Below are positions 1-8,426 of a DNA stretch of 12,048 nucleotides, one piece after another. Under the pieces are notes generated by a model. It had not been told where the DNA came from and did not search any database. It worked only from the letters and a program-made list of their open reading frames with translations. A program made the position numbers and the translations under genes. The first letter of the stretch is position 1; each line of letters opens with the position of its first letter. This DNA comes from Cyclostephanos tholiformis (Eukaryota > Bacillariophyta > Thalassiosirophyceae > Thalassiosirales > Thalassiosiraceae). Location of the stretch: the NCBI GenBank assembly GCA_036939975.1, contig JALLPB010000956.1:1-12048 (forward strand), written 5' to 3'.

Positions 1-2028
1 CATTTCAGGGGAAAAGTTATCCACCAGCCTAGGTCACTATCAATTGATAACCTAACAAGGAAACCAACTACCAAGCCAACCATGAATCGCTGCCCAAAAT
101 CAGCTGATCTAGTTAGCCTACGTACCTATGAAAGCTAGATATGTTGATTCAAGGAACCATTGTGAAGCGTGCCAGTCGCCCCTACTGTAAAGCTTTTATT
201 GGAATCGAATTGCATCTTAGAAACCAGCAAGGACGATACAGTTTTTTTATACAAAAAGCCCTGTGTATGTGGGAGCAGCATGGCCGTCAGCTATCACGAG
301 TGAAATAGTTTTGTTGCGATGGCATCTTTGCAATGCTTTGGCCAATGGCTCTGTCGAAGGGTTTTGTTTCATTTTGTTAATGACCAGAAAAAATTAATTT
401 GGTTAGTCATCAATATTATTTTTCTTTTTAACCTCCTCCAAACTTGATTGCCCCAATCTTTATTAAATGACATTCCCCTCCCATCCCTGTAAGATTTTGC
501 ATCATGCAATATCCCTTCTTCAATGCGCCCACATATTTGGTAGCCATGGAGGGCCACAATTAATTGTGTTTTACATTTTTTTGTCATCGACAGGACACTA
601 TCCCCCCATATGTTTTGCATCAGTTGCATCTCATCTCAAACAGCCCCCCACTGCCAACACAGTCTTTTGGTTGGTTGCTGCATTTTTCAACTGAACTGCA
701 GCCACTGAAGGTATCTCTCTGATTTAATCCACTTATATTGTACGGTATTTACGTACTTTTGGCATGCTCAGCATAAGGCCAGATGCTAGACGTGTATCAA
801 AGGCCAGACTACTGAGTTAGGACTTATAAAATGCTGACTTGGCTATTTGCCACATCAGCATCCCAATGCAGGACTGCTGGTCCCAACACAGGACTGTGCA
901 TTCCTATTTCTATATCTAATACCAACACCTCAGAATCCAAGATGATCTATAGATTTCTCTGTGGAGATCTCAACCTAGGTTGTCTATAGGCGAGATCATT
1001 TCTTATGCTAATAATTTTCGATTACGCAAAATTCTACCTCTTTCGACCTATGATCAGCACTCTCTACCCTGCATCTCTAGTTAGAAGAAGGGGCCTGTGG
1101 CACTCTCTTTTTTTACTATACCCCAACTCAACCTGTCCTTCTTCCATTGCTTCCATGTGTTCTTGGTTAGTTGTTGAGTATATTTGTTGTCAACCACCAA
1201 TTAAGGCCATGAAATGTTTTATTCCTGAAAAAATCACCCCCCCCCCGGACAAAGAGATAGCATCCCCCCCAAAAATCCACTGTGGTTTCACATCCTCCCC
1301 AATATCTTTACCACTGCTGACACCATCTCAAATTTATTTGTTGCTTATTTTTTTAAACGTGGCCATCTTAAGCCTAGGCCATGGCCTCAAGCATGAGAAT
1401 CAGTCACAACAATTTTGAACCCACTACCAGGCGCCAACAATTAACTCATGGGGAGTTGTGGCTTCATGAATTTGGCTGTGGAGAAAGTTGTCATGAAGAT
1501 AATAGGGCACAGCTGCTAGGGGTAGGACTGCTTTTTTATGTTTGTGATTCTTTTTTACTTATGTTCAGTCCTGGTCAACAGTTCAAAGGGGTCTCCAATT
1601 TCTTGTGTCTGTGTAAAAATTACACTTAAATTAGTTAGATGTAAGTGTATCAAGAGTGCATTTTGGAGTTGCTCATTGTGAGAATACATAGTCACATCCA
1701 GATTAAGAATGGGTTGATGACTGTTTCAAGTTTTACTTTGTGCTTCAAATTTTATGTTATTTCAAGTTCTGACATTACTTTCTTCTGAACACTAGCGCAA
1801 GACCACCCCAGGGTCAAATAGACTTCTAAAGAACCACAAAGTGAACTTAGTACCTATTCCTATGTTGTTAAATCAGCATAAGCTTAGTCATAGATAGTAA
1901 ACAAAAAGAGCTATTTCAAGTTTTACAACAAATTCCTCTGCTCTCGAAGACTGTCTCTAACACAAAATAAGATACCCTGATTTTCTAACTTCCCAAACCA
2001 AGAAAGGGGGTAGGTTGAGTAAGAATTC
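1..2028. other. AT-rich gene-free region, no recognisable gene
   Basis: No convincing gene is visible here on either strand. The open frames present are short, use mixed codons and lack recognisable domains. They contain homopolymer-derived residues such as a Pro run from the C run near 1239-1247. Reverse-strand translations around 1100-1430 are broken by stops, so any ancient mobile-element origin is only a suspicion. The composition is clearly more AT-rich than the gene cluster after 4.2 kb. A small imperfect hairpin (TGCTGA..., 832-860) is the only local structure noted. Intergenic or decayed repeat DNA is the best description. Confidence 0.6.
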
Positions 2029-2159
2029 TATAAATGACAATACTACTAATCATCCTACTAATATCAATTATTCGATGTAAACATATATTATTCTTAGTGT
2101 TCAATAATATTGATTACTACTACTAGAATTATTTTCCTAAATTAATGCTCTATATATTC
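2029..2159. repeat. Direct repeat 1, copy 1
   Basis: This is the first copy of an AT-rich unit of about 130 bp that recurs about 183 bases later at 2213-2341. Both begin TATAAATGACAATACTACTA, share TTCGATGTAA and a 'GTTCAATAATAT' block, and end in ATTATTTTCCTAAATTAATG followed by TCTATATATT. The copies differ by scattered substitutions and small indels, so the duplication is not recent. No ORF or terminal inverted repeat is seen. Confidence 0.85.
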
Positions 2160-2212
2160 ATGGTCCCCGAGTATCTTTCCAATGCAACAACCCTCATTTT
2201 GTTGCATTTTGT

Positions 2213-2341
2213 TATAAATGACAATACTACTAATTGTCCTACTAATATCAACTATTCGATGTAACAATATTTTTCTTGGTGTTCAATAATATAGATTATT
2301 ACTACAAGAATTATTTTCCTAAATTAATGTTCTATATATTT
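2213..2341. repeat. Direct repeat 1, copy 2
   Basis: This is the second copy of the unit at 2029-2159. The spacer between the copies is about 53 bases and contains GTTGCATTTTGTT-like sequence. The two copies could be a degenerate tandem array or solo fragments of one dispersed element. The sequence alone does not distinguish these. Confidence 0.85.
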
Positions 2342-2856
2342 ATTAGGAATGGGGGTGCAAGCAAAGGCGGCAGTTAAAATCCATCCAACCATCTCCAAAT
2401 CATGTAGCAGATAGGTTCAAGGGCATCGCATCTGGAGCATGATCCAGGCTTGGTGCCTTCATTGGTGTGAGCACAGTTGCTGCACTCCCAGGCAATGGGT
2501 CATATGGCCATCCTTTTGGTGGGCATGGTCAGTGAGTTTATTGTATTGTAGTCATTTGTTAGTAAGGTTTGCTAGTGGTGGTTGTATTAGGTGCACCATA
2601 CACAAATTTTACTGACATCTAAGAGGAACATAGCCAACATACATATCATTCCAATCAGGATTGAAAGAGGAAAATGACCATGCTATTTAAATTACATGCA
2701 TATGCAGGATTTAGAAAGAAAATAGAAATGTGGCCCATGTAGCAATGCTCTTTCTAGTATTTTGCTTAAACAGCTTATTGCTCAAACAGCATACCCAATG
2801 GTATTGCACATTGGACATAGGCACAGGTAGGTAATGTGATGAAGGTTAGCAAATAC
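2342..2856. other. Gene-free interval between repeat pairs
   Basis: This AT-leaning DNA shows no ORF worth annotating, no tRNA-like cloverleaf and no recognised regulatory site. A short internal echo (GCTTAAACAGC / GCTCAAACAGC, about 2764-2790) is present. I see nothing else in it. Confidence 0.5.
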
Positions 2857-3022
2857 TTTAGGTAGAGCTGTATTTAAAATAAATACATAGGTAGCATGCA
2901 TATGTATGTATGTGGGTGTGGACTTGGTGAGGAAGAAGGATACCAAATAGATTTAAATTTATTTTTTGTTTCCATCAAAGCAAAAGTTCATTCTCTATGA
3001 ACTGGAAATCAAAAATGAAAAG
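2857..3022. repeat. Direct repeat 2, copy 1 (diverged)
   Basis: This is the first copy of a diverged unit of about 165 bp that recurs at about 3494-3661. Shared landmarks in the same order are TTAGGTAG, TTAAAATAAATA, GCATG...TATGT, GGACTTGGTGA / GGACATGGTGA, TTATTTTTTGTTTCCA, CAAAGCAA and TCTATGAACTGGAAAT. The edges are approximate because similarity fades out. Confidence 0.75.
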
Positions 3023-3493
3023 ATAAGGAAGTGAATACCTCTTAGGGGTGGCTCAATTGTTACTGAAAGTAAAAAGTGGCAAGTTGTGAAGCACAGATCA
3101 CAGTGTCGAGTGTTCCTAACTGAGCTTCTTTTTTTTGCTTGCCTTTTCAAGTGTTCGGAGAAGTGAATAGTGAGTAGTTGCCGAATGCATGTGAGAATAA
3201 AGCTGCCCCTCCCAACAATGGATTTTGCCAAAAATTAAATGTAGCATACATTACATACAGTACTTTTGTTCCATGATTAAGAAGACCACGATGTGAATAT
3301 TTACTGCAGGATTTTATTTGTTGAATGGCATGAAAAAAATTATTTGGTTTTCCTCAGCCAAAAATGAAATCGAAGCCAATGACACTCATTTTGGGGACAT
3401 GTGTCTCAAAAAGAGCAAAAATTCAGTGTCACATCCTTTGTTTTGCGCTATCCGACTTGCTACATTGTACTTTCCTTTGCACTTGAACTGCCC

Positions 3494-3661
3494 CTTAGGT
3501 AGTAGACCTGTGCTTAAAATAAATATGCAGGTAGGGTAGGATGCATGTATGTTGTTTTTGGACATGGTGAATGGGTACGATACCTACCTAATAGGTTTGA
3601 TCTTATTTTTTGTTTCCACCAAAGCAAGACTTTCCTTCTATGAACTGGAAATTGAAAATTA
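3494..3661. repeat. Direct repeat 2, copy 2 (diverged)
   Basis: This is the second copy of the unit at 2857-3022, about 640 bases downstream. It has the same order of conserved blocks, ending in TCTATGAACTGGAAAT. Some weaker similarity upstream of each copy (a GCAGGATTT block near 2706 and 3307) hints that the repeated unit was once longer. Confidence 0.75.
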
Positions 3662-4202
3662 CTGAACAACTCAGTTGCAATTTTCTTCTCACCGCTGAGA
3701 TGAATATGCTTGTCTTTGTAGGCAATGAATTTGGTGAATTTTAGGGTGACCAAACCAGTGACTCATATGCTTAATATTGCAATACGTCACTTCATTACTC
3801 ATAATGGTTAGTAAAAAAGTTGCTGTTACATTTTTCTTTCTTGGTACAATTCAGAATATTTATCTCCAGCAGGCTATCATAGAAGTTAGTTTGTGTCCCC
3901 GCATTTCCATCGAGATGAACATGCCGCACGTGTAGCAATACTCCCATTGTCATCATCAACAGAAGCTTTGTTGGAGGTTATCTGATTGTTGTGCAAATCG
4001 GCTTCGCCATAGATGAAAAAGACCGAATGACGCTGAATATCCGAAATTTCTCATGATCAACTACAAGTCTAATTGTGTTTTACTCATCAATTAATCTTAG
4101 TGCTCTCTAAATCCTCCAAAATTAAACATCGAAATCAACACGGGTTATTCGCTACATATCTCATGAACGAGAAACGAGTTCGAGAAAATCAACTACCTAG
4201 TA
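3662..4202. other. Gene-free boundary interval downstream of gene A
   Basis: No gene is seen here. This stretch carries the transition from AT-rich repeat-bearing DNA to the gene cluster, and it contains whatever 3' UTR and polyadenylation sequence gene A (minus strand) uses. No clear AATAAA was found on the minus strand just past the stop. A CACGTG palindrome lies at 3927-3932, but it is not next to any start codon. Confidence 0.5.
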
Positions 4203-5616
4203 CTACAACCAATTTTCGCCTCCATGTACGACCGCGGACAAAATAATAATCGGGACAATTGCGACGACCAGGCCCGGAGCGTACGAGGCCACGGCGGTCC
4301 CCGACGACGACGACGACGACGTCGTCGATTCCATCTTCGTATCTCCATCGTCCTCGTCGTCCGTGTAATTTCCCAACGCCGGGATCGTCGCGTTATCGAT
4401 ACAATCCGTCACGGCATCCGCGATCGCATCCGTCGCGTTGACCACGTCATCGATTGCATTTTCGATGGCCGATGTGGCGGTGTCATTCGTCGTCGATGCG
4501 TTGTCGGTGGTACCATTGCCGACGTCGCACTCGCCCGTGCGCGAGACGCTAATGCCGGACGAATAGGACATGCACTCGTTGGCATAGGTGATTTGATCGC
4601 ATCCGCTGTGATGATGATAATGATGATGTATGGTTATATATGGGGAGCGAGAGAGAGAGAGAGAGAAAAGGAGAAAATGCAAGGTCGGTGGACAAATAGG
4701 GGGATATGGACGATACGACGGGGGGTGGCAGGCAAATCGAAATCCGAGAAAACCGAAGAAAAAAAGAAAATCAAACGGCGCACGTCCTTCCTCCTTTTAC
4801 TCCCTCCTCCCCTCCTATCTCTATCGTTATCACTCACCATACGGGATTATAATCGAGGGTACAAACCTGTGGCACAGCAACGCATGATCCTACATATACC
4901 GTCATCTTGACGTTGCACGCCCCGAATCGCAATTGGCAGAATTCGTCATCGGGACATGATTTCGAGGTATTTGCCGATGTCCCGATTTCGCACGTCGTCG
5001 CGACGTCCGCGGTGGCGGCAACGGGAGCGACGCTGGGCGGACCGGCGGTCATCATCGTCGTGCCCATCTGATTCGTTCCCGACGGCGACATCGACTCCAT
5101 GCCACCCCCCATCATCGACGCGCTCGTATCATTCCGGATCATGGACGTATTCGACATTCCCATCGACGTGTGGTGCATCGCATCGTTCGCCTCCAACGAC
5201 GACGACGACATCATCATCATAGTCTCGTCGCACCACAATCTCTGTTCCTCGCCGTACAAAATCGACGACATCTGCTCGATGGTACCGCCGTTACCGAAAT
5301 ACACGTTATCGCCCTTCAACACGCATCCCTCGTACGGACCGAAGTCGTCGTTATTATCCGCATCCGAGTAGAAGTTACCGTCTATGACCGAGGAGGATAT
5401 CAGTGCGTCGTACCTGGCACGACATTCGTCGGCGGTGAGGCACGGCACGCCATCATCGATCATCATGTCCCCCATCATTGATGCGGATGTCGATTGCTGT
5501 CGTCGCTGTCGGGGGAATGCGAATGCGCCGCGGAGATGGGTGGATACTACTACTGGCAGGAGCAGTACGATTGTCGAGGAGGGTAGGATCGTGGCGGTCG
5601 TGGTGGTCATTGACAC
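4203..5616 (-). CDS. Gene A: secreted/surface Kazal-like domain protein, two exons
   Basis: Exon 1 is 4838-5616 and exon 2 is 4203-4605. Joining them gives 393 aa. An N-terminal signal peptide is likely (hydrophobic core about 11-25, processing near 30-34). Residues 59-129 form a four-Cys domain (C59, C65, C98, C129; landmarks PCLTADEC, EGCVLKG, YFGNGGT, QRLWC) that also occurs in gene C. A Met/Ser/Thr linker (about 130-205) follows. Next is a Cys-rich segment (C209, C221, C227, C234, C245) leading into a Kazal-like core: C252-x7-C260-G-C262-D, TYANEC271 and GEC286. Kazal domains typically inhibit serine proteases, but the reactive site cannot be judged here. The tail is rich in N-x-T sequons, acidic residues and serine, then has a hydrophobic stretch (370-386) with seven residues after it. 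This fits a GPI signal or a C-terminal membrane anchor. The start is the first Met of the frame and directly precedes the signal peptide. Domains and splice are well supported. Inhibitor activity is inferred. Confidence 0.85.
4606..4837 (-). other. Intron of gene A (232 bp, phase 2)
   Basis: On the minus strand exon 1 ends CCC GTA TG and is followed by GTGAGT, a strong 5' splice site. The intron ends CATCATCACAG and exon 2 begins CGGATGCGATCAA. Joining restores a Cys codon (TG+C) and the Kazal signature PVCGCD. Without splicing, exon 1 meets a stop within the donor. The intron carries a GA-type microsatellite (about 4648-4666 on the plus strand) and a TGATGA-type run next to the acceptor. Confidence 0.9.
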
Positions 5617-6382
5617 GGTGCCTGGGGTGGTGTAACCGTCTTGCTATCTTCGAAGCGAGAGCGCTAATAAATAATGCTCTACAATGTTGTTACTACTATA
5701 TTATTGATGGGTGAAAAAACTTCGATCCCATCAAGAGTCGATCCCACGAATCGATTATGGGGTGTTCTCTTTTTTTTTGTGAGTCTCCGTCGATCTGGTT
5801 CGATAAATTCTCTACGTACACACTCTGTGGGATTCAATCAAAAGAGGGAGAAAATACGTATTGTACATAATCTCTATCCGGACCGTCGGCTTACGGATAC
5901 TCATTTTACCCGACATTATTTTTGCGTCTGTATACTTCTTTTGTTTTGTTTTTTTCTCGGCCGGGGCGCGGGGCTGGGGTCAGGGGGGGGGGGAATCCAC
6001 AAGACCAACACCACCCTATCTCCCACGCGTCCCAAGGAAAATATTATGGTCGAGGGGAGAGACGATGTCATGGGGGATGAGGGGGATATTCGTGGCGTTG
6101 TTTTCGTGGTCTTGCGGTATGTCCTCCTCGTGATCGTGCTCCTACCGACCCATTACACATTCACTCGAGGATGATTTTCGTGTGATTTTATTCAAATCAT
6201 AATAATACACAATATGACATATTATTTATTCGAGGCAGGGTAAATCAGACGCATCGTCCTCACCCTATAATATATTTTACCATCACCATCCCCCAAACGT
6301 TACGATCATTCCGAAAAACGAAAGGGCGGGCGGCGTCGTCGAGGACGAATTTTCCACGGCGACAACGAAGGCAAGAAGCGCG
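5617..6382. promoter_or_regulatory. Shared divergent spacer between genes A and B
   Basis: This 766-base spacer separates two divergently transcribed genes, so it should hold both promoters. An AT-rich AATAAATAAT (5664-5673) lies about 50 bases upstream of the gene A start. A TATA-like TATAATATAT (6266-6275) lies about 110 bases upstream of the gene B start. Neither is proven. Other contents are a G run (about 5985-5993), T runs, and two copies of TCGATCCCA (5722-5730 and 5738-5746). Plus-strand open frames here have no recognisable domain and look like chance. Confidence 0.4.
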
Positions 6383-7868
6383 ATGTCGTCCGATCGCCAT
6401 CTCGAAAAGTGTAGGAACGACCGCGACGACGTCCTCGTAATCACCGAGGAGGGTGGACCGTCGTCCGTCGCGCCGTCGTCGACATCGGATGGCCGCCGCG
6501 GAAATTGGAGGGATGACGACGACGACGACGACGATGCGTACGACGAAATTGCACCCGCGCCCTTCGATCCGACGGAGTTCGAGGAGGACGATATTGACGT
6601 TACAACAACATCCAAGAGGGGGAGGATGATCATCGAGGAGGGGACGAACGATCGCGACACTGGGGGGGGGGATGACGACACGATCGTTCATCCGATGGAA
6701 TTCGAGGAGGATGATGTCGGGCATCGCGTCGTCCGTCGTGCGAATTGTTTTCCGGGTTCTCATCCGAGTAGTAAGGGGGGCCGCGCACACGCCACGTCGA
6801 CGAGGGGAGGGGGGGAGGGGGGATTCGGAGGATCATCGCGTGGATCGACTTGAAATTGTCAACGCGCACGATGACACTCGTCGGGGGGAGGATTCGATCG
6901 TCGACCGAAACGCGGCGGCCTCGGCATCGGCGGCGCACGGCGCTACCGCCGTGGGTTATCTCGATTTTCATCACGACATTGCCATACCGGAAGCGTTCTT
7001 GGTGGAGGAAGATGACGACGAATACGGGAAGAAGGACGACGGACACGTCATCATCGCGACGCCGCTCGCGAAGGATCGTCCATGGTGGGACCAGTGGCGC
7101 ACGCGGCTGTTGGTTTGCACCGTATTCGCCCTCGCGATGACATTGGCGATCGCACTCGGGATTACGCTCGGAAACAAGTCCACCGCCCCGTATGGGATGG
7201 AGCCGCACGTGCCCAAGGAAGAAGGAGACGTGACTGGTCCTATTTTCCAGGTATATCCCGATGGCGGTGGAGATTGGTCGCTTTGCTCGTCGAGCTTGGA
7301 ATGCAGGAATGGATGCTGCAGCGGCGAGTGGTCCGGGGGAGTGCTGAAATGCACCCCGTTCGACGAATCGGAGCTCCTCGGCGGCTACCGACCGGACATT
7401 TGCGTCGGCGATCCGCCCACGAACGGGGATTGGGCGGAGTGCTCGACGAGTTCCGATTGCGATACCGGATGCTGCAGCGGCCGTTACTCCGACGGATTGC
7501 TGAAATGCACCCCGATCTCGGGCGAACGCATGGCCGACATCTGCGTCACGTCGGAAACGAACTGTAACGGAGGCGTCTCGTGCCTTGTAGATTGGGAGAT
7601 GTGCACGTCGAGCTCAGAGTGCATGAATGGGTGCTGCAGCGGCGAGTGGTCCGGAGGAGTGCTAAAATGCACCCCGTTCGACGAATCCGAGCTCCTCGGT
7701 GGCTACCGTCCGGACATTTGTGCCGGCGATCCGCCCACAAACGGGGATTGGGCGGAGTGCTCGACGAGTTCCGAGTGCGATACCGGATGCTGCAGCGGCC
7801 AATACTCCAACGGATTGCCGAAATGCACCCCGATCTCGAACAAGAAGTTGGCTAACATTTGCATTTAA
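6383..7868 (+). CDS. Gene B: single-pass membrane protein with four six-Cys extracellular modules; frame switch near 6.72-6.83 kb
   Basis: Two overlapping frames appear to be one gene. The first (from ATG 6383) encodes an acidic, disordered N-terminus with two related motifs, PTEFEEDDIDV and HPMEFEEDDV. The second runs to the TAA at 7868 and encodes AIPEAFLVEEDDDE, then ATPLAKDRPWWDQWR, a transmembrane helix (about 7104-7172), and an ectodomain. The ectodomain has four modules of pattern C-x5-C-x3-CC-x10-C-x11 or 16-C, arranged A-B-A'-B', with two extra Cys between B and A'. A positively charged QWRTR before the helix and no signal peptide suggest a type II topology, N-terminus inside. The C, C, CC, C, C order resembles cystine-knot arrangements, but I assign no fold or ligand. 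The total is 494 aa if one base is skipped in the G-rich tract; an intron would shorten it. The 3' frame is secure. The join is unresolved, and the family is not named. Confidence 0.75.
6716..6831 (+). other. Unresolved frame switch in gene B: homopolymer indel or small intron
   Basis: Coding character is clear in one frame up to EFEEDD (about 6715) and in another from about 6831 (SEDHRVDRLEIV). No strong canonical intron fits the phases. The best donor-like site, GTAAGG at 6771, has no acceptor of the right phase at a sensible distance. Weaker phase-compatible options are GTCGGG 6716 with AG 6829-6830 (115 bp) and GTGCGA at about 6738 with AG 6803-6804 (67 bp). The tract 6803-6822 is nearly all G, so a one-base excess there would also explain the switch. 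Confidence 0.6.
7272..7865 (+). repeat. Tandem 318-bp coding duplication in gene B
   Basis: Units 7272-7589 and 7590-7865 are in-frame copies with a period of 318 bp (106 aa). Each holds two six-Cys modules 52 residues apart (TGCTGCAGCGG at 7314, 7470, 7632 and 7788). This implies an older module doubling followed by a later duplication of the pair. In the first module the 30 residues from CCSGEW to PDIC are identical between units despite six silent codon differences. The second modules differ at a few residues. Confidence 0.9.
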
Positions 7869-8277
7869 TTGAATAACACACGGTCAATTTGCATATTCTG
7901 CGTAGTATGTATTTCGGCTGCTCAAGATGAAGCTTTGCCATTTAAGGATATGCCAAATTGCCCCCTACATTTTCTATTTAGACTGTTTCGTAGTGTAGTC
8001 AGTCAAGTTTGGTCAAGCAGGCTAATCACCTTCATCATTCGAAGGTACCGTAATTAAGGACAAATGGTAGACGGTCAGAAGCTTGATCTGATATTTGCAT
8101 ACACCATGCGCTACTTCTTTCCGAATAGCTCAACAGGTTCAACCACGACTACGCACATCTTGATGGAAAATATGGACGGTCTATTTGATTATTCTTTTCT
8201 AATTGGACTAAATAAAATACGACATTAACTCCTATCATCACTTAAAACATGTGCATTCAACATCAAATAATATAGAT
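7869..8277. other. Convergent spacer, 3' side of gene B
   Basis: This AT-rich sequence lies between the stop of gene B and the duplicated end of gene C, and it has no supported gene. A short open frame directly after the gene B stop has no recognisable feature and is treated as chance. AATAAA at 8211-8216 could serve as a polyadenylation signal for gene B, but it lies about 340 bases from the stop, so confidence is low. Confidence 0.4.
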
Positions 8278-8416
8278 GAGGCACTAATTACAATTGTCCG
8301 CCGACGAATAAAAATAAAACTGAAACAGAAAAGTAACAAGAAGTGCGACTCAGAGCAGAAAAAATTAGCCAATGCCCCGGATGAAGTAGTCGGTCCGTCC
8401 TTGCCGTCATCGCCAC
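8278..8416 (-). pseudogene. Decayed extra copy of the 3' end of gene C
   Basis: This segment repeats 8417-8552 with a period of about 135-139 bases. Both begin GAGGCACTA.TTACAATTGT (plus strand) and share CCGACGAATAAAAAT, GTGCGACTCAGAGCAGAA, GCCCCGGATGAAGTAGTCG and GTCATCGCC. Read on the minus strand it encodes GDDGKDGPTTSSGALA, matching GDDDKDGSTTSSGAIA in gene C. It then drifts and leaves the frame before the corresponding stop. It lies downstream of the gene C stop, so it is either a non-coding relic or part of the 3' UTR. Confidence 0.8.
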
Positions 8417-8426
8417 GAGGCACTAG

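Noticed and set aside
369..629. 86-aa minus-strand frame, considered as a retroelement fragment
   Set aside because: No catalytic motif or recognisable polymerase/integrase signature was found. The alternative frame looks equally plausible.
1005..1418. 137-aa plus-strand frame
   Set aside because: It has no domain, its proline run comes from a C homopolymer, and its codon use is unlike the genes after 4.2 kb. It is most likely chance in AT-rich DNA.
2029..2341. CRISPR-like array
   Set aside because: There are only two long, diverged copies with no short regular repeats or spacers, and the DNA appears eukaryotic.
4224..4910. Long plus-strand open frame opposite gene A exon 2
   Set aside because: It is an Arg-rich antisense shadow produced by the GAC/TCG codon bias of gene A, with no domain, and it crosses the intron.
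5674..6174. 166-aa plus-strand frame in the A/B spacer
   Set aside because: It spans T and G homopolymers, has no signal or domain, and lies in the expected promoter region. No support beyond openness.
6260..6790. Minus-strand frames over the gene B 5' region
   Set aside because: They are complements of the acidic coding region, with Val/Arg/Ser-rich low complexity and no domains.
6672..6830. ATG at 6672 as the true start of gene B
   Set aside because: The frame from 6672 to about 6830 is Arg/Ser-rich and non-coding in character, while the overlapping frame from 6383 carries the repeated EFEEDD motif.
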